Part shown: positions 1-9,040 of the stretch, in pieces
Layout: the number at the start of each line of letters is the position of its first letter
Numbering within the stretch: position 1 is the stretch's first letter
Assembly (NCBI RefSeq): GCF_003265345.1
Contig: NZ_QFWW01000001.1
Coordinates: forward strand, 520,381-584,380
Reading direction: 5' to 3'
DNA: 64,000 bases
From: Lentzea terrae
GTDB taxonomy: Bacteria; Actinomycetota; Actinomycetes; Mycobacteriales; Pseudonocardiaceae
Translations under genes and position numbers: made by a program
The notes under the pieces: model-generated
Seen by the model: only the letters and a program-made list of their open reading frames with translations
Databases searched by the model: none
Told to the model about the DNA's origin: nothing

Positions 1-797
1 CCACCCCGAACGGCTTCCTGACCGTGGCCACCCCAGGCGCCGCCAAGTCCGTCCTGCACCTGCGACCAGACGAGGTAGCCGCAGTGGAAACCGCCCTGCG
101 CGCAGGCAAAATCGTCGTCAACGACCCCGACCTGGTCGCCGACAACACCGTCCTGCTCGCCACCGGCACCCAAGCCACCACAACCCCGGCCCCAGGCCAC
201 GCGATCCCGAAACGCTCAGCCCCGATGGCGATGATGACCGAGGAAACCGCCCGCGCCCTGGGCTTCGCCGTCTCGACGTTCACCATGTACGCCACCACAA
301 CCCGAATGCCCACCGAAGCCGAACAAGACGCTCTGACAGCAGCCCTGGGCGGCGAGTACGAAGTGCACGTAGACCGCCCAACAGAATCCGACGTCCAACA
401 AGCCCTAAGCCTCCTGGGCCTGGTAGCGGGCATCATCACCCTCGCAGCCGCCGCCCTGGCGACAGGCCTGGCCGCAGCCGACGGCCGCCGCGACCTGACC
501 ACCCTGGCCGCAGTGGGCGCCACCCCTTCCTTGCGCAAACTCCTCTCGCTGAGCCAAGCAGGCGTGATCGCAGGCATAGGCGGCTTCCTCGGCACAGCAG
601 CAGGCGTCGGCTCAGCCCTGGCTCTTCTGGCCGCGCTGAACGTGGGCTACGCGAACATCTGGCCCCGCCCAGAACTGAACCCGCTGACCATCCCGTGGCC
701 CAACATCGCCATCTCACTACTGGTCGTCCCCGCCACAGCCATGCTGGGCGCAGCCCTCTTCACCCGTTCCCGCCTACCGATCGAACGCCGCGAATAG
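1..797 (+). CDS. FtsX-like ABC transporter permease, C-terminal part (5' truncated by window edge)
   Basis: The frame is open from the first bases of the window, so only the C-terminal ~264 residues of a larger permease are present. The GTG at 24 is not a convincing start because the frame continues upstream of it. The visible part has a soluble stretch followed by three hydrophobic segments: one rich in Leu/Ala/Gly just after residue 130, a second after a charged loop of the type DGRRDLTTLAAVGAT, and a last one before a short basic tail. This segment-loop pattern is characteristic of the FtsX/MacB permease domain, in which the loop contacts the partner ATPase. The ATPase and N-terminal half must lie to the left of the window. 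The substrate cannot be inferred. The family assignment is fairly secure; nothing supports a specific function. Confidence 0.75.
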   Translation, partial: TPNGFLTVATPGAAKSVLHLRPDEVAAVETALRAGKIVVNDPDLVADNTVLLATGTQATTTPAPGHAIPKRSAPMAMMTEETARALGFAVSTFTMYATTTRMPTEAEQDALTAALGGEYEVHVDRPTESDVQQALSLLGLVAGIITLAAAALATGLAAADGRRDLTTLAAVGATPSLRKLLSLSQAGVIAGIGGFLGTAAGVGSALALLAALNVGYANIWPRPELNPLTIPWPNIAISLLVVPATAMLGAALFTRSRLPIERRE

Positions 798-800
798 TGT
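795..800 (+). promoter_or_regulatory. -10 element (TAGTGT) for leaderless hydrolase gene
   Basis: TAGTGT overlaps the stop codon of the upstream permease gene and lies seven bases before the ATG at 808. There is no Shine-Dalgarno sequence. This TAnnnT-N6/7-start arrangement is typical of actinobacterial leaderless transcripts. Confidence 0.4.
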
Positions 801-807
801 GGCCCGC

Positions 808-1443
808 ATGACAACCTTCGCGATCGTGCACGGGGCAGGCGACGTAGGCTGGTCGTGGCACCTGGTGTCCGCTTTGCTCGAAGCCAAGGGCCACACCGTC
901 ATCGCCCCCGACCTCCCGACGGAGGACGAGTCGAAGGACCTGACGGACTGGGCGTCCACGGTGGTGGCCGCCCTCCCGTCCACTTCGGACGTGGTGGTCG
1001 TGGGCCACTCGTTCGGCGGCCTGGTAGCACCCCTGGTGGCAGCACAGGTGAACGCTTCCGCTCTGGTGTTCGTGACGGCGATGCTGCCCAAACCAGGCGA
1101 GGCACCGGGCGACTGGTGGGCCCAAGCGGGCTACGCGGACAGCGGCTTGGAAGACCAGTTCTGGCACGACGTTCCACCAGACCTGGCCGCAGAGTCGCGG
1201 AAGCGCGAACGGGGCATGTCCGAGAACGCCATGGTGAAGCCGTGGCCACTCGACGCACTGCCCGACGTGCCAACGCACTTCATCCTGTGCACAGAGGACC
1301 GCTTCTTCACACCGGAGTTCATGCGACGGGTGGTCGCAGACCGCCTGAGCGGCGTTGCACCGGTAGAGCTGGCCGCAGGCCACTGCGCCCAACTGAGCAA
1401 GCCACAAGAACTGGCAAACCTGCTGGCAGGCTTCGCAAACTGA
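808..1443 (+). CDS. alpha/beta-hydrolase fold protein (esterase-like)
   Basis: A 211-residue single-domain alpha/beta hydrolase. The oxyanion HGAG motif is near residue 8. The nucleophile elbow GHSFGG places Ser68, the acid is probably Asp164 in CTEDRF, and the base is His192 in AGHC. No signal peptide or membrane segment is present, so it is probably cytoplasmic. It belongs to the small esterase/salicylate-hydrolase-like (EstC/HNL-type) subgroup of about 210-240 residues; the substrate is unknown. I chose ATG 808 over the GTG nine bases upstream because TAGTGT sits seven bases before it. The gene is convergent with prcA and separated from it by a strong hairpin. In many actinobacteria pafA follows prcA; here this gene does, so pafA is not directly adjacent. 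Confidence 0.85.
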   Translation: MTTFAIVHGAGDVGWSWHLVSALLEAKGHTVIAPDLPTEDESKDLTDWASTVVAALPSTSDVVVVGHSFGGLVAPLVAAQVNASALVFVTAMLPKPGEAPGDWWAQAGYADSGLEDQFWHDVPPDLAAESRKRERGMSENAMVKPWPLDALPDVPTHFILCTEDRFFTPEFMRRVVADRLSGVAPVELAAGHCAQLSKPQELANLLAGFAN

Positions 1444-1505
1444 CGCAGCCCTCAGGGGAAGCACGCAACAGCAACCCGCCAACCCAACTGGGGAACGCTA
1501 CGGAA

Positions 1506-1536
1506 AAGGCCCCCGGCGGCGAAGCCGAGGGGCCTT
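1506..1536. terminator. Bidirectional terminator between hydrolase and prcA
   Basis: The arms AAGGCCCC (1506-1513) and GGGGCCTT (1529-1536) form a hairpin with an inner CGGC/GCCG pairing. It lies between the two convergent stop codons (1443 and 1552), so it can serve both transcripts. Confidence 0.7.
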
Positions 1537-1551
1537 CAACCAAACCACTAC

Positions 1552-2310
1552 TCAGGCATCATCCGAAGGCAGCTCAACATCCTCAACAGCCTTCCCACCC
1601 TTGGTAGGCGAAGGCATCAAAGAATCCAAAGCCGCCCCAGCGATCCGCCGGAACGCCCGCCGAGGCCGAGCCCTCTCCAAAACCGCGATCTCCAACTTGC
1701 TGGCCGGCAGAATCTCAGCCGACCCGTTCCCAGTGGACGACGACCCAGCGGACAACGCCTTGACCGCAATCGGAACAGCCTCAGCCAACGAAAGCCCGTC
1801 AGCGAAGGCCTCCTTCAGAGCCGAGTTGGCAGCATCCACGGTGCCGCCCATCACGATGTACTGCGGCTCGTCCACGATGGACCCGTCGTACGTCAACCGG
1901 TACAACGTGTCCGACTCGGACGAGTCGCCGACCTCGGCCACGCAGATCTCCACCTCGAACGGCTTGATCTGCTCGGTGAAGTACGTACCGAGAGTCGTGG
2001 CGTAAACGTTCGCGAGAGACCGGGAAGTCACGTCACGCGGGTCGTTCTGGTAGCCGCGGACATCAGCGAACCGGATGCCCGCCTGCCGCAGGTTCTCGAA
2101 CTCGCTGTAGCGGCCGACGGCGGCGAAGCCGATGCGGTCGTAGATCTCCGAGACCTTGTGCAGGGTGCTGGACGGGTTCTCCGCGACGAACAGAATGCCG
2201 TCCGCGTACTTCAGCACGATGACGCTGCGACCCCTGGCGATGCCCTTGCGGGCGTACTCCGAGCGGTCGCGCATCACCTGCTCTGCCGATGCGTACAGCG
2301 GCATCGTCAT
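1552..2310 (-). CDS. prcA: Proteasome alpha subunit PrcA
   Basis: A 252-residue 20S proteasome alpha subunit. It forms the outer heptameric rings that gate substrate entry and dock the Mpa/ARC ATPase. The N-terminal gate segment [20 protein letters not shown] and the following [19 protein letters not shown] are diagnostic of actinobacterial PrcA. There is no propeptide or catalytic Thr, as expected for an alpha subunit. The C-terminus from about residue 215 is a low-complexity acidic tail (PTKGG...VELPSDDA), which is variable in the family. The start is the ATG at 2310, with AGGAG about nine bases upstream; a second ATG two codons later is also possible. It follows prcB with a gap of 35 bp and is the last gene of the dop-pup-prcB-prcA run. 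Confidence 0.97.
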   Translation of the reverse strand: MTMPLYASAEQVMRDRSEYARKGIARGRSVIVLKYADGILFVAENPSSTLHKVSEIYDRIGFAAVGRYSEFENLRQAGIRFADVRGYQNDPRDVTSRSLANVYATTLGTYFTEQIKPFEVEICVAEVGDSSESDTLYRLTYDGSIVDEPQYIVMGGTVDAANSALKEAFADGLSLAEAVPIAVKALSAGSSSTGNGSAEILPASKLEIAVLERARPRRAFRRIAGAALDSLMPSPTKGGKAVEDVELPSDDA

Positions 2311-2345
2311 GGGTGGTGCTCCTGACGTCAGAAGAGGATCGGGAC

Positions 2346-3194
2346 TCAGCCTGAGGGGCGGGACCGGCGGCCTTCGACGACCGCGTTGGCGACCGTGGCC
2401 ACCTGGGGCTCCGGGATCTCGACGGCGCCGTCGGGGCCGTTGATCGTGACCACGACCGGGTAGAGCTTGCGGACCGGGTCGGGCCCGCCCGTCGCCGAGT
2501 CGTCGTCCGCCGCGTCGTACAGCGCCTCGATGACCGAGCGGATCGCGGCGTCGACGTCCGCGTCCGGGTCGTAGAGCTTCTTGAGCGCCGACTTCGCGAA
2601 CAGCGAGCCGGAGCCGACGGCCTGGTAGCCCTGCGACTCCTCGTAGCGGCCGCCGGTGACGTCGTAGGACACGATGCGGCCCGCGCGGTCCGAGTCGGTG
2701 GCCGAGGTGTCGTACCCGGCGAACAGGGGCACCACGGCGAGGCCGGCCATGGCCGCGTCGAGGTTGCCCCTGATCATCGCCGAGAGGCGGTTCGCCTTGC
2801 CGTCGAGCGACAGCGAGACGCCCTCGATCTTCTCGTAGTGCCGCAGTTCGACCGTGTACAACCGCACGATCTCGATCGCGATGCCCGCCGTGCCCGCGAT
2901 GCCGACGGCCGAGTGGTCGTCGGTCACGAAGACCTTCTTCATGTCGCGCTGGGCGATGACGTTGCCCATCGTCGCGCGCCGGTCGCCGGCGATCACGACC
3001 CCACCTTTGTAGGTGGCCGCGACGATCGTCGTCCCGTGCGGGGCCTGGACGGTCCCCTCCGGGAGCTTCCGGGCGCTAGGCAGCATGTCGGGTGCCTGTG
3101 CCCGCAGGAAGTCCGTGAACGACGACGAGCCCGGCGTCAGGTACGCCGAAGGCAACGCCGCGGCCGGGTAACGCCCGGTCGAGCTGTGGTCCAT
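2346..3194 (-). CDS. prcB: Proteasome beta subunit PrcB (with propeptide)
   Basis: A 282-residue catalytic beta subunit. A 54-residue propeptide ends in HG, and autocleavage there exposes Thr55 as the N-terminal nucleophile ([19 protein letters not shown]). The conserved active-site Asp (Asp71, mature D17) and Lys (Lys87, mature K33) are both visible, so the subunit should be active. The propeptide carries a long Ser/Pro-rich segment followed by SSFTDFL, as in mycobacterial PrcB. It degrades pupylated proteins delivered by Mpa. It lies 49 bp downstream of pup and 35 bp upstream of prcA on the same strand, and alpha and beta subunits are normally co-expressed. No separate promoter is evident in the pup-prcB gap, so transcription probably comes from the pup and dop promoters. 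Confidence 0.97.
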   Translation of the reverse strand: MDHSSTGRYPAAALPSAYLTPGSSSFTDFLRAQAPDMLPSARKLPEGTVQAPHGTTIVAATYKGGVVIAGDRRATMGNVIAQRDMKKVFVTDDHSAVGIAGTAGIAIEIVRLYTVELRHYEKIEGVSLSLDGKANRLSAMIRGNLDAAMAGLAVVPLFAGYDTSATDSDRAGRIVSYDVTGGRYEESQGYQAVGSGSLFAKSALKKLYDPDADVDAAIRSVIEALYDAADDDSATGGPDPVRKLYPVVVTINGPDGAVEIPEPQVATVANAVVEGRRSRPSG

Positions 3195-3243
3195 GTGTTG
3201 GTTGTTCTCCCGTCCCCGAGGTGGTCAACAGGCCCCCGAAGGC

Positions 3244-3438
3244 CTACTGACCACCCTTCTGCACGTATGCGCGGACGAAGTCCTCCGCGTTCTCCTCGAG
3301 CACGTCGTCGATCTCGTCGAGGATCGCGTCCACGTCCTCGCCGAGCTTCTCGCGGCGTTCCTGACCGGCTCCGGCGGCGTCCTCGGCACCGTCGTCGCCG
3401 TCGCCACCACCCTGGCGCTGCTTCTGTTCCTGGGACAT
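3244..3438 (-). CDS. pup: Prokaryotic ubiquitin-like protein Pup
   Basis: A 64-residue, Asp/Glu-rich, disordered modifier ending in GGQ. The C-terminal Gln must be deamidated by Dop to Glu before PafA ligates it to substrate lysines. The C-terminal half (LGEDVDAILDEIDDVLEENA, then EDFVRAYVQKGGQ) is the coiled-coil binding region recognised by Mpa; the Gln/Gly-rich N-terminus is the unfolding initiator. AGGAGG lies eight bases before the ATG. A RecA-NDp-type promoter (3469-3491) lies in the gap of 79 bp behind dop, so pup can be transcribed separately from dop. The gene for the ligase PafA is not in this window. Confidence 0.97.
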   Translation of the reverse strand: MSQEQKQRQGGGDGDDGAEDAAGAGQERREKLGEDVDAILDEIDDVLEENAEDFVRAYVQKGGQ

Positions 3439-3468
3439 CTCGGCCTCCTGCTGACTCGCCTGACAAGA

Positions 3469-3491
3469 ACACTACCCAGCGGCACCGACAA
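3469..3491 (-). promoter_or_regulatory. RecA-NDp/PafBC-type DNA-damage promoter of pup
   Basis: Read on the minus strand the site is TTGTCG-GTG-N8-TAGTGT. This matches the published mycobacterial RecA-NDp consensus tTGTCRgtg-N8-TAnnnT at every specified position. The predicted start is about 24 bases upstream of the pup ATG, leaving a short leader that contains the AGGAGG ribosome site. Confidence 0.75.
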
Positions 3492-3517
3492 AAATCCTGA
3501 GCCACTCGGGTAGACGA

Positions 3518-5011
3518 TCACCCGCGAGTCAGTGCATCCACCAGCTGCTCCGCGGTGTCCGAGGCCTCCAGCAACGCCCCGACGTGCGCTTTTGTGCCTC
3601 GAAGCGGTTCCAGCGTGGGAATCCGCACGAGGGATTCTCGACCGAGGTCGAAGATCACCGAGTCCCAGGATGCGGCCGCGACCGAGGTCGGGTAGCGCTC
3701 CAGGCACCGGCCGCGGAAGTACGCACGCGTGTCCTCCGGCGGCGTGGTGATGGCCGCGCGCACCTCCTCCTCGCTGACCAGGCGCTTCATCGAGCCGCGC
3801 GCGACCAGGCGGTTGTAGAGGCCCTTGTCCAGGCGGACGTCGGAGTACTGCAGGTCGACCAGGTTCAGCCGCGCGGAGCCCCACGCGAGGCCGTCGCGCT
3901 GCCGGTAGCCCTCGAGCAGCCGCAGCTTGGCGACCCAGTCGAGCCGGTCGGCGCACTCCGCGGGGTCGCGGGCCAGCGCGTCGAGCACCTCGCCCCACAC
4001 GCGCAGCACGTCGCGGTCGCCGATGCCCTCCTTCTCGATGAAGGCGGCGGCCCGCTCGTGGTAGGCGAACTGCACGTCCAGGCCGGTGAACTTGCGGCCG
4101 CCGGTCAGCTCGACCTTCGTCTTCAGCGTCGGGTCGTGGCTGATCTGGTGCACCGCGCGCACCGGGTCGACCATGCGCAGGTCGTCGAACCGCTGGCCCG
4201 CCTCGATCATGTCGAGCACCAGCGAGGTGGTGCCGACCTTGAGGTACGTCGAGTACTCGGCCAGGTTCGCGTCACCGATGATGACGTGCAGGCGGCGGTA
4301 CTTGTCCGCGTCCGCGTGCGGTTCGTCGCGGGTGTTGATGATGCCGCGCTTCAACGTCGTCTCGAGGCCGACCTCGACCTCGATGTAGTCGGCGCGCTGC
4401 GAGAGCTGGTAGCCCGCCTCCTCGCCGGACGGGCCGATGCCCACGCGGCCGGACCCGGTCACGACCTGGCGCGACACGAAGAACGGCGTGAGGCCGGCGA
4501 TGACGGCGGTGAACGGCGTCGACCGCTGCATCAGGTAGTTCTCGTGCGTGCCGTACGACGCGCCCTTGCCGTCGACGTTGTTCTTGTACAGCTGCAGGCG
4601 GGGCTGGCCCGGCACGGAGGCGGCCTTGATCGCGGCCTCCTCCATCACCCGCTCCCCCGCCTTGTCCCAGATCACCGCGTCGCGCGCGTTGGTGACCTCG
4701 GGTGCCGAGTACTCGGGGTGCGCGTGGTCGACGTAGAGCCGCGCGCCGTTGGTGAGGATGACGTTGGCCGCGCCGAGGTCCTCGACGTCGGAGTCGGCGG
4801 GATGGCCGCCGGGGCTGCCCAGGTCGAACCCGCGCGCGTCGCGCAGCGGTGACTCCACCTCGTAGTCCCAGCGCGCCCGCCTGGCGCGCGGTATGTCCGC
4901 CGCCGCCGCGTACGCGAGCACCACCTGTGTCGAAGTGAGCACCGGGTTCGCGGTCGCGTCGCCCGGCACCGCGATGCCGTACTCGACCTCGGTTCCCATG
5001 ATCCGCCGCAT
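3518..5011 (-). CDS. dop: Dop, Pup deamidase/depupylase
   Basis: A 497-residue member of the carboxylate-amine/glutamine-synthetase-like Dop/PafA family. It deamidates the C-terminal Gln of Pup and also removes Pup from substrates. The ATP/Mg site begins at the N-terminus in [12 protein letters not shown], with Glu in the family position. The Dop-specific insertion after [10 protein letters not shown] (residues ~50-65) separates it from PafA, as does the Asp-containing PEYSAPEV region. I start at ATG 5011 rather than the upstream start at 5041. ATG 5011 gives the canonical MRRIMG N-terminus and lies seven bases behind TAAGGT, which implies a leaderless message. The gene is first in the dop-pup-prcB-prcA run and is insulated from the upstream permease gene by a 14-bp-stem hairpin. 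Confidence 0.95.
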   Translation of the reverse strand: MRRIMGTEVEYGIAVPGDATANPVLTSTQVVLAYAAAADIPRARRARWDYEVESPLRDARGFDLGSPGGHPADSDVEDLGAANVILTNGARLYVDHAHPEYSAPEVTNARDAVIWDKAGERVMEEAAIKAASVPGQPRLQLYKNNVDGKGASYGTHENYLMQRSTPFTAVIAGLTPFFVSRQVVTGSGRVGIGPSGEEAGYQLSQRADYIEVEVGLETTLKRGIINTRDEPHADADKYRRLHVIIGDANLAEYSTYLKVGTTSLVLDMIEAGQRFDDLRMVDPVRAVHQISHDPTLKTKVELTGGRKFTGLDVQFAYHERAAAFIEKEGIGDRDVLRVWGEVLDALARDPAECADRLDWVAKLRLLEGYRQRDGLAWGSARLNLVDLQYSDVRLDKGLYNRLVARGSMKRLVSEEEVRAAITTPPEDTRAYFRGRCLERYPTSVAAASWDSVIFDLGRESLVRIPTLEPLRGTKAHVGALLEASDTAEQLVDALTRG

Positions 5012-5018
5012 GCGCAAC

Positions 5019-5041
5019 ACCTTATGACCTGCCCCTGACAA
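5019..5041 (-). promoter_or_regulatory. RecA-NDp/PafBC-type promoter of dop
   Basis: On the minus strand this reads TTGTCA-N11-TAAGGT, with the -10 seven bases before the dop ATG. Spacing and both hexamers fit RecA-NDp; the gtg triplet after the first hexamer is ggg here. The site is immediately downstream of the terminator hairpin of the preceding gene. Confidence 0.65.
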
Positions 5042-5045
5042 CAGC

Positions 5046-5079
5046 GTGAGGGGAGCTTCCGGGTTGAAGCTCCCCTCAC
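5046..5079 (-). terminator. Terminator of the FtsX-type permease gene
   Basis: A perfect 14-bp inverted repeat, GTGAGGGGAGCTTC (5046-5059) and GAAGCTCCCCTCAC (5066-5079), with a six-base loop. It follows the permease stop codon by a few bases and precedes the dop promoter, separating the inserted genes from the proteasome run. Confidence 0.75.
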
Positions 5080-5084
5080 CCTAT

Positions 5085-7478
5085 TCACCCGGACGCCAGT
5101 CCTGCCGCCGGGCGAATGCGCGACGCGCCCCGAGACGGTCCGAAAGCAGCCAGCACCGCGAGCACGACTACCACCAACGCGCCGATGACCAGCGGCAACA
5201 CCACCCGAATCCCCGGCAGTGACATGTCGATCCCAGTGGCCAGGATGGCGATTTCGGCGTAACCGAACCCGAGCACGCCACCACCGATCACTCCGACCAG
5301 CGCCAACATGATCGCTTCAGCGATGACTCCACCCTGCAGTCCGCCCTGAGTGACACCCAAGGCGCGCCTGAGTGCGAGCTCCTTGCGGCGTTCCTGGACC
5401 GAGATCGTCAGCGCGGTGCCGATACCGGTCACTGCGACCGCCACGGACAGGCCGAGCAGCACCATCATCAGCACGGTGCCGAGGTGCATCTGTCGGTCGA
5501 CCTCCGCACGCTCGTCGGCGTCGGTCTGCACGATTACCGTCGGGTTGTTGGGCAACGCGGCCTGCAGCTTCGCCCGGAACTGAGCCGCGTCCACGCCCGG
5601 TTTCAGCGCTACCAGCACCTTCTCGGAGGGTCCTGACGTCGAACCGCCGATGATCGGCGTGTAGCCGGTGAGGCTGCCGGGCACGGTGCCGACGACCTTG
5701 TACTGCTTGCCGTCGCTCTCGACGAACGGCCGGTCCTCCCAGTGCGGCGGCACGATCGCGGTCCCGGACGTGAACTGCTCGGCACCGGACACGTTCTGCG
5801 CCTTCAGCCACGCCTGGAACTCGGCGGGGTCGGCGCCCGCGCCGTTCTCGGCCCGGTGCAGCACGACGCTGGCGGCCGCCCCGTCCTGCACGGGGATCGC
5901 GGGCAGCGGCCGCTCCCCCGCGTCGACCACGGTCACGTCCGGCCGTTCCTCGTTGGCGAACGCGGACGCCATGTCCTGCGCACCACCCAGCACGACCAGG
6001 AAGAACGTCACCATCGAGCTGGCCAGCAGCAACGGCAGCGCCACCGAAGCCGACCGCTGCGGCATCCTGCGCACCTCGGCACCGGCGAGCTTCCACTGGG
6101 TGCCACCGATCTTGCCGAACAGCCGCGCGATGAACGGGACCGTGACCGGGCCGAGGATCCAGAACAGGCCGGTCACCGCGGCGATCGCGGAGAACGTGAC
6201 CGCGAGCGGCGCGGCAGCGGTGCCCTTGGCCGCGACGGCCAGCAGCGCGAGCAGTGCCGCCCCACCCGTGAAGAGCAGGCCGAACACCAACCGCAGCCGA
6301 CGCACGGAGCGAGGCGGCACCTCGTTCTCGGCATCACGAAGAGCAGCCAACGGCGAGACGCGCGCCGCGTTGATCGCGGGACGAACAGCCGCCATCACGC
6401 TCAACAGCGCGGCAACAACAACTCCGAGGATCACGTACCCGAGCGACGGCAGCAGGTCGGGGCTCAGCTCCACCGCACCGAACAACGCCGAGATGCCGGT
6501 GACGTCGAACGTCCTGGCCAGCAACCACGCCATCGGCCCGCCGAGCAACGCGCCGCCGACACCGGCCAGCGCACCCGTCAGCAGCGCCTCGAACAGGCTC
6601 CTGCGCACCAACGGCCCGCGCTGGGCCCCGATGCACCTCAGCAACGCCGTCTGCCGCTGACGTTGCGCGTAGACGGCCCGGAACGTGGCCGCCGCGACGA
6701 ACACCGCCGTGGCCAGCGCGAGCACGCTGAACGGCAGGAGGATGAACTTCAGGTCGTTGCCGATCTTGTCGGCGTCCGGCGCCGGGTCGCGCACGAGGTA
6801 CGACGCGCCCGCCGCGCTCGCGACGGCCTCGCGGGAGCCACCGATCACCCATGCCGCCACGGTCTCCGGTGCGGGGTCGAGCTTGCGGGCGAGATCGGGA
6901 CCGGCGACCAGGATGGGCCGCGAGTCGATCCCGCCCTTCTTCATGACCCCGCTGACCGCGGCCTCGAACGGCTTGCCGTCCGCCGAGGCGAGCTTGATCT
7001 TGTCGCCGGGCTTGAGGCCGCGCTCGTACGCCGTGATCTTGTCGACGGCGACCTCGTTGTCGGCGGCGGGCGGCTTGCCCTCCGCCAGCGGCCAGCGCGC
7101 CAGGTCGGGCTGCTGAACGTGCACCTCTGCCCGGTGCTCCCCGGCACGGCCGTTGCCGTCCAGCAGGTCCGCCCGCGCCTCCTGCACCGGCACCGCCCTG
7201 CCGACCGCGGAGAGCCTGGCCAGCACCCCGTCGTCGATCTTCGGACGGTTCGCCTCGACGGTGTCCGCGCCGTACTCGGAGGGTTTGACGTTCACCACGT
7301 GGCCCACCGTGGACGGGGTGACCGGCGCGCCCTCGTCGACCGACCTGCTGAGGGCGTCGCTCAGCACCAGTGCGGCCAGCAGGCAGGCCACGCCGACCAC
7401 GAGCGCGACGCCGGGCAGCAGCGCGCGGCCCGGCCGGGCGCGGAACTCGGCGACGCCGAGCCGCAGGGAAGTGGACAC
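5085..7478 (-). CDS. FtsX-like ABC transporter permease (two FtsX domains)
   Basis: A 797-residue permease. Its first membrane segment is at ~19-39 (LLPGVALVVGVACLLAALVL). A periplasmic-type MacB core follows at ~45-235, then three segments with the ALLRCIGAQRG coupling loop, further segments, a second extracellular domain (~480-640), and a final three-segment FtsX domain with the ELALRRALGVTQGG loop. This is the large duplicated FtsX architecture of lipoprotein- or peptide-export permeases. The start is the GTG at 7478, with GGAGGA seven bases upstream; the open frame extends to 7607 but that part looks non-coding. No ATP-binding subunit is adjacent: the divergent neighbour is a Nudix hydrolase. 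It therefore either works with an unlinked ATPase or has lost its partner. Confidence 0.85.
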   Translation of the reverse strand: MSTSLRLGVAEFRARPGRALLPGVALVVGVACLLAALVLSDALSRSVDEGAPVTPSTVGHVVNVKPSEYGADTVEANRPKIDDGVLARLSAVGRAVPVQEARADLLDGNGRAGEHRAEVHVQQPDLARWPLAEGKPPAADNEVAVDKITAYERGLKPGDKIKLASADGKPFEAAVSGVMKKGGIDSRPILVAGPDLARKLDPAPETVAAWVIGGSREAVASAAGASYLVRDPAPDADKIGNDLKFILLPFSVLALATAVFVAAATFRAVYAQRQRQTALLRCIGAQRGPLVRRSLFEALLTGALAGVGGALLGGPMAWLLARTFDVTGISALFGAVELSPDLLPSLGYVILGVVVAALLSVMAAVRPAINAARVSPLAALRDAENEVPPRSVRRLRLVFGLLFTGGAALLALLAVAAKGTAAAPLAVTFSAIAAVTGLFWILGPVTVPFIARLFGKIGGTQWKLAGAEVRRMPQRSASVALPLLLASSMVTFFLVVLGGAQDMASAFANEERPDVTVVDAGERPLPAIPVQDGAAASVVLHRAENGAGADPAEFQAWLKAQNVSGAEQFTSGTAIVPPHWEDRPFVESDGKQYKVVGTVPGSLTGYTPIIGGSTSGPSEKVLVALKPGVDAAQFRAKLQAALPNNPTVIVQTDADERAEVDRQMHLGTVLMMVLLGLSVAVAVTGIGTALTISVQERRKELALRRALGVTQGGLQGGVIAEAIMLALVGVIGGGVLGFGYAEIAILATGIDMSLPGIRVVLPLVIGALVVVVLAVLAAFGPSRGASRIRPAAGLASG

Positions 7479-7584
7479 GAATCCTCCTCGGTGACGTCTG
7501 ACGGTCCCGAAGGTAGGAAGGAAGCCGATCAGCGGGCGTCGGACTGGGGTAGCAAGCTCGCGTACGACCACAGGAGGACCCCGA

Positions 7585-8094
7585 ATGATCCACCGCAGCA
7601 TGATCAACCTCTACGACGAGGACGCCAACGTGATCGGCGAGGTCACGCGCGAACGCATGCGCGCGGAGAACCTCTGGCACGGATGCGTCCTCACCCTGGT
7701 GTTCTCGGTCGACGGCGAACGCGTCTACGTGCACCGCCGCACCGACACCAAGGACATCTTCCCCGGCCTGTACGACTACACCGCCGGCGGCGTGATCGAC
7801 GCGGGCGAGACCCCCGACACCGCTGCCCGGCGCGAGCTCGAAGAAGAACTCGGGGTCGACACTCCCCTGACGTTCCTCTTCCAGACCACCTACGTCGACG
7901 AGCAGACCCGCTACCACGCGTGGGTCTACGAAACGCACTCCGACGGCCCGTTCACCCACCAGCCGGAGGAGGTCGCCTGGGGCGGGTGGATGGACCTCGC
8001 CGAACTGCGGGGCAAGATCGACGATCCCGGCTGGCCGCTCGTCCCGGACGGCCGGGCGATCGGCCGGGAGTGGCTGGACCTCAGTTCCAGCTGA
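7585..8094 (+). CDS. Nudix hydrolase (isopentenyl-diphosphate isomerase-like subgroup)
   Basis: A 169-residue Nudix protein with a complete box from Gly69 to Val91: G-x5-E75-x7-RELEEE-LG-V. The catalytic Mg-binding glutamates (Glu84, Glu87, Glu88) are therefore present. The N-terminal NLYDEDANVIGEVTRERMRAEN and the spacing to the box resemble the YfcD/Idi-like Nudix group, which hydrolyses nucleoside-diphosphate-linked substrates; the actual substrate is unknown. The start ATG at 7585 has AGGAGG eight bases upstream. It is divergent from the FtsX permease gene and overlaps the end of the convergent aldo/keto reductase gene by 14 bp. Confidence 0.88.
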   Translation: MIHRSMINLYDEDANVIGEVTRERMRAENLWHGCVLTLVFSVDGERVYVHRRTDTKDIFPGLYDYTAGGVIDAGETPDTAARRELEEELGVDTPLTFLFQTTYVDEQTRYHAWVYETHSDGPFTHQPEEVAWGGWMDLAELRGKIDDPGWPLVPDGRAIGREWLDLSSS

Positions 8095-8959
8095 GCCCGG
8101 CGCGCGTCTTCCAGTACCGCTCGGCGGGCTCGGCCAGCTCCGGCAGGTCCACCTCGATCCGCAGCGCGTCCACATTGGACAGAAGCTGCCGCGGGCTCGC
8201 CGCGCCGGACAGCACGACGTCCACCCACGGCTGCCGCGCGATCGCCGCCAGCGCGACCGCGTCCGGCCCGACGCCCAGCGCTTTCGCCTGCGCCGCAACC
8301 GCTTGCGGTGGTTCGACGACGAGCCGCCCGTTGGCCACGCCCTCCTTGACGATCACCCGCAACCCGGCGTCGTGCGCTTCCCGGAGAGCGTCACCCGCCG
8401 AGGTCTCCAGCACGTTCCAGGTGGACTGGACGGAGGAGAAGATGCCGAGGTCGAGCGCCTTGCGGATGGCGTCGGCCTGCCGCGGGCCGGATGTGGAGAA
8501 CCCCAGCGGCACCCCGATCGCGACCATCGCGTCCTGCAGGGCGCGATCGGAGAACAGCGGGCTGTCGGCGGTCAGCGAGTGCACCTGGTAGAGGTCGACG
8601 CGCGGCAGCAGGGCCTGAGTTTCCTGCCACTGCTGGGTGAACCGGACGAGCGAGTGCTCCTTGACCTCGTGCACCTCGGCGTCGGGCCGCCAGTCCGCGG
8701 TGTAGGCGTACCCCCACTTGCTGGAGATCGTCACGTCGTCGTGGCCGGGCAGCCAGGACGACAGGAAGTCCTCCGACAACCCGTACGAACGGGCCGCGTC
8801 CACCCACCGGATGCCCAACTCGTAAGCGGTGTCGAGCACCAGATGGCACTGCGCGCGCATCGAGTCGACCGATCGCTCGCGAGGCAACGCGTCCTCGCGG
8901 CCGAGGTTGATGTAGGCGGGACGACCGAGTGACGCGAGACCGAGCGCGAGTTGAGCCAT
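8081..8959 (-). CDS. Aldo/keto reductase
   Basis: A 292-residue (alpha/beta)8 NADPH-dependent oxidoreductase. The catalytic tetrad is recognisable: Asp and Tyr in WVDAARSYGLSE, Lys in ISSKWGY, and His in YQVHSL. The C-terminal cofactor loop lies in the AIARQPWVDVVLSGAASPRQL region. The protein is a little shorter than typical family members (about 310-330). The substrate is not predictable. I chose ATG 8959 (MAQLALGLASLG) because TACGGT lies exactly seven bases upstream, suggesting a leaderless transcript. It is convergent with, and overlaps by 14 bp, the Nudix gene. Confidence 0.88.
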   Translation of the reverse strand: MAQLALGLASLGRPAYINLGREDALPRERSVDSMRAQCHLVLDTAYELGIRWVDAARSYGLSEDFLSSWLPGHDDVTISSKWGYAYTADWRPDAEVHEVKEHSLVRFTQQWQETQALLPRVDLYQVHSLTADSPLFSDRALQDAMVAIGVPLGFSTSGPRQADAIRKALDLGIFSSVQSTWNVLETSAGDALREAHDAGLRVIVKEGVANGRLVVEPPQAVAAQAKALGVGPDAVALAAIARQPWVDVVLSGAASPRQLLSNVDALRIEVDLPELAEPAERYWKTRAGLSWN

Positions 8960-8966
8960 GCCGACA

Positions 8967-8972
8967 ACCGTA
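8967..8972 (-). promoter_or_regulatory. -10 element (TACGGT) for leaderless aldo/keto reductase gene
   Basis: On the minus strand TACGGT is followed by seven bases and the ATG at 8959; no ribosome-binding site is present. Confidence 0.4.
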
Positions 8973-8993
8973 AACGGCGGCGACAACGGTGAA

Positions 8994-9015
8994 CGGCGGC
9001 CCCGGAGGACCGCCG
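8994..9015 (-). terminator. Terminator of the cellulase gene
   Basis: CGGCGG (8994-8999) and CCGCCG (9010-9015) form a hairpin with additional inner GC pairing, 26 bases beyond the stop codon of the secreted glycosidase gene. Confidence 0.5.
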
Positions 9016-9040
9016 CTCACGTGACCCGCCGGGGTCGGTT

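Noticed and set aside
5742..8591. Plus-strand frame of about 950 codons opposite the FtsX permease
   Set aside because: Shadow of the permease gene; it crosses the Nudix and aldo/keto reductase genes and shows no domain.
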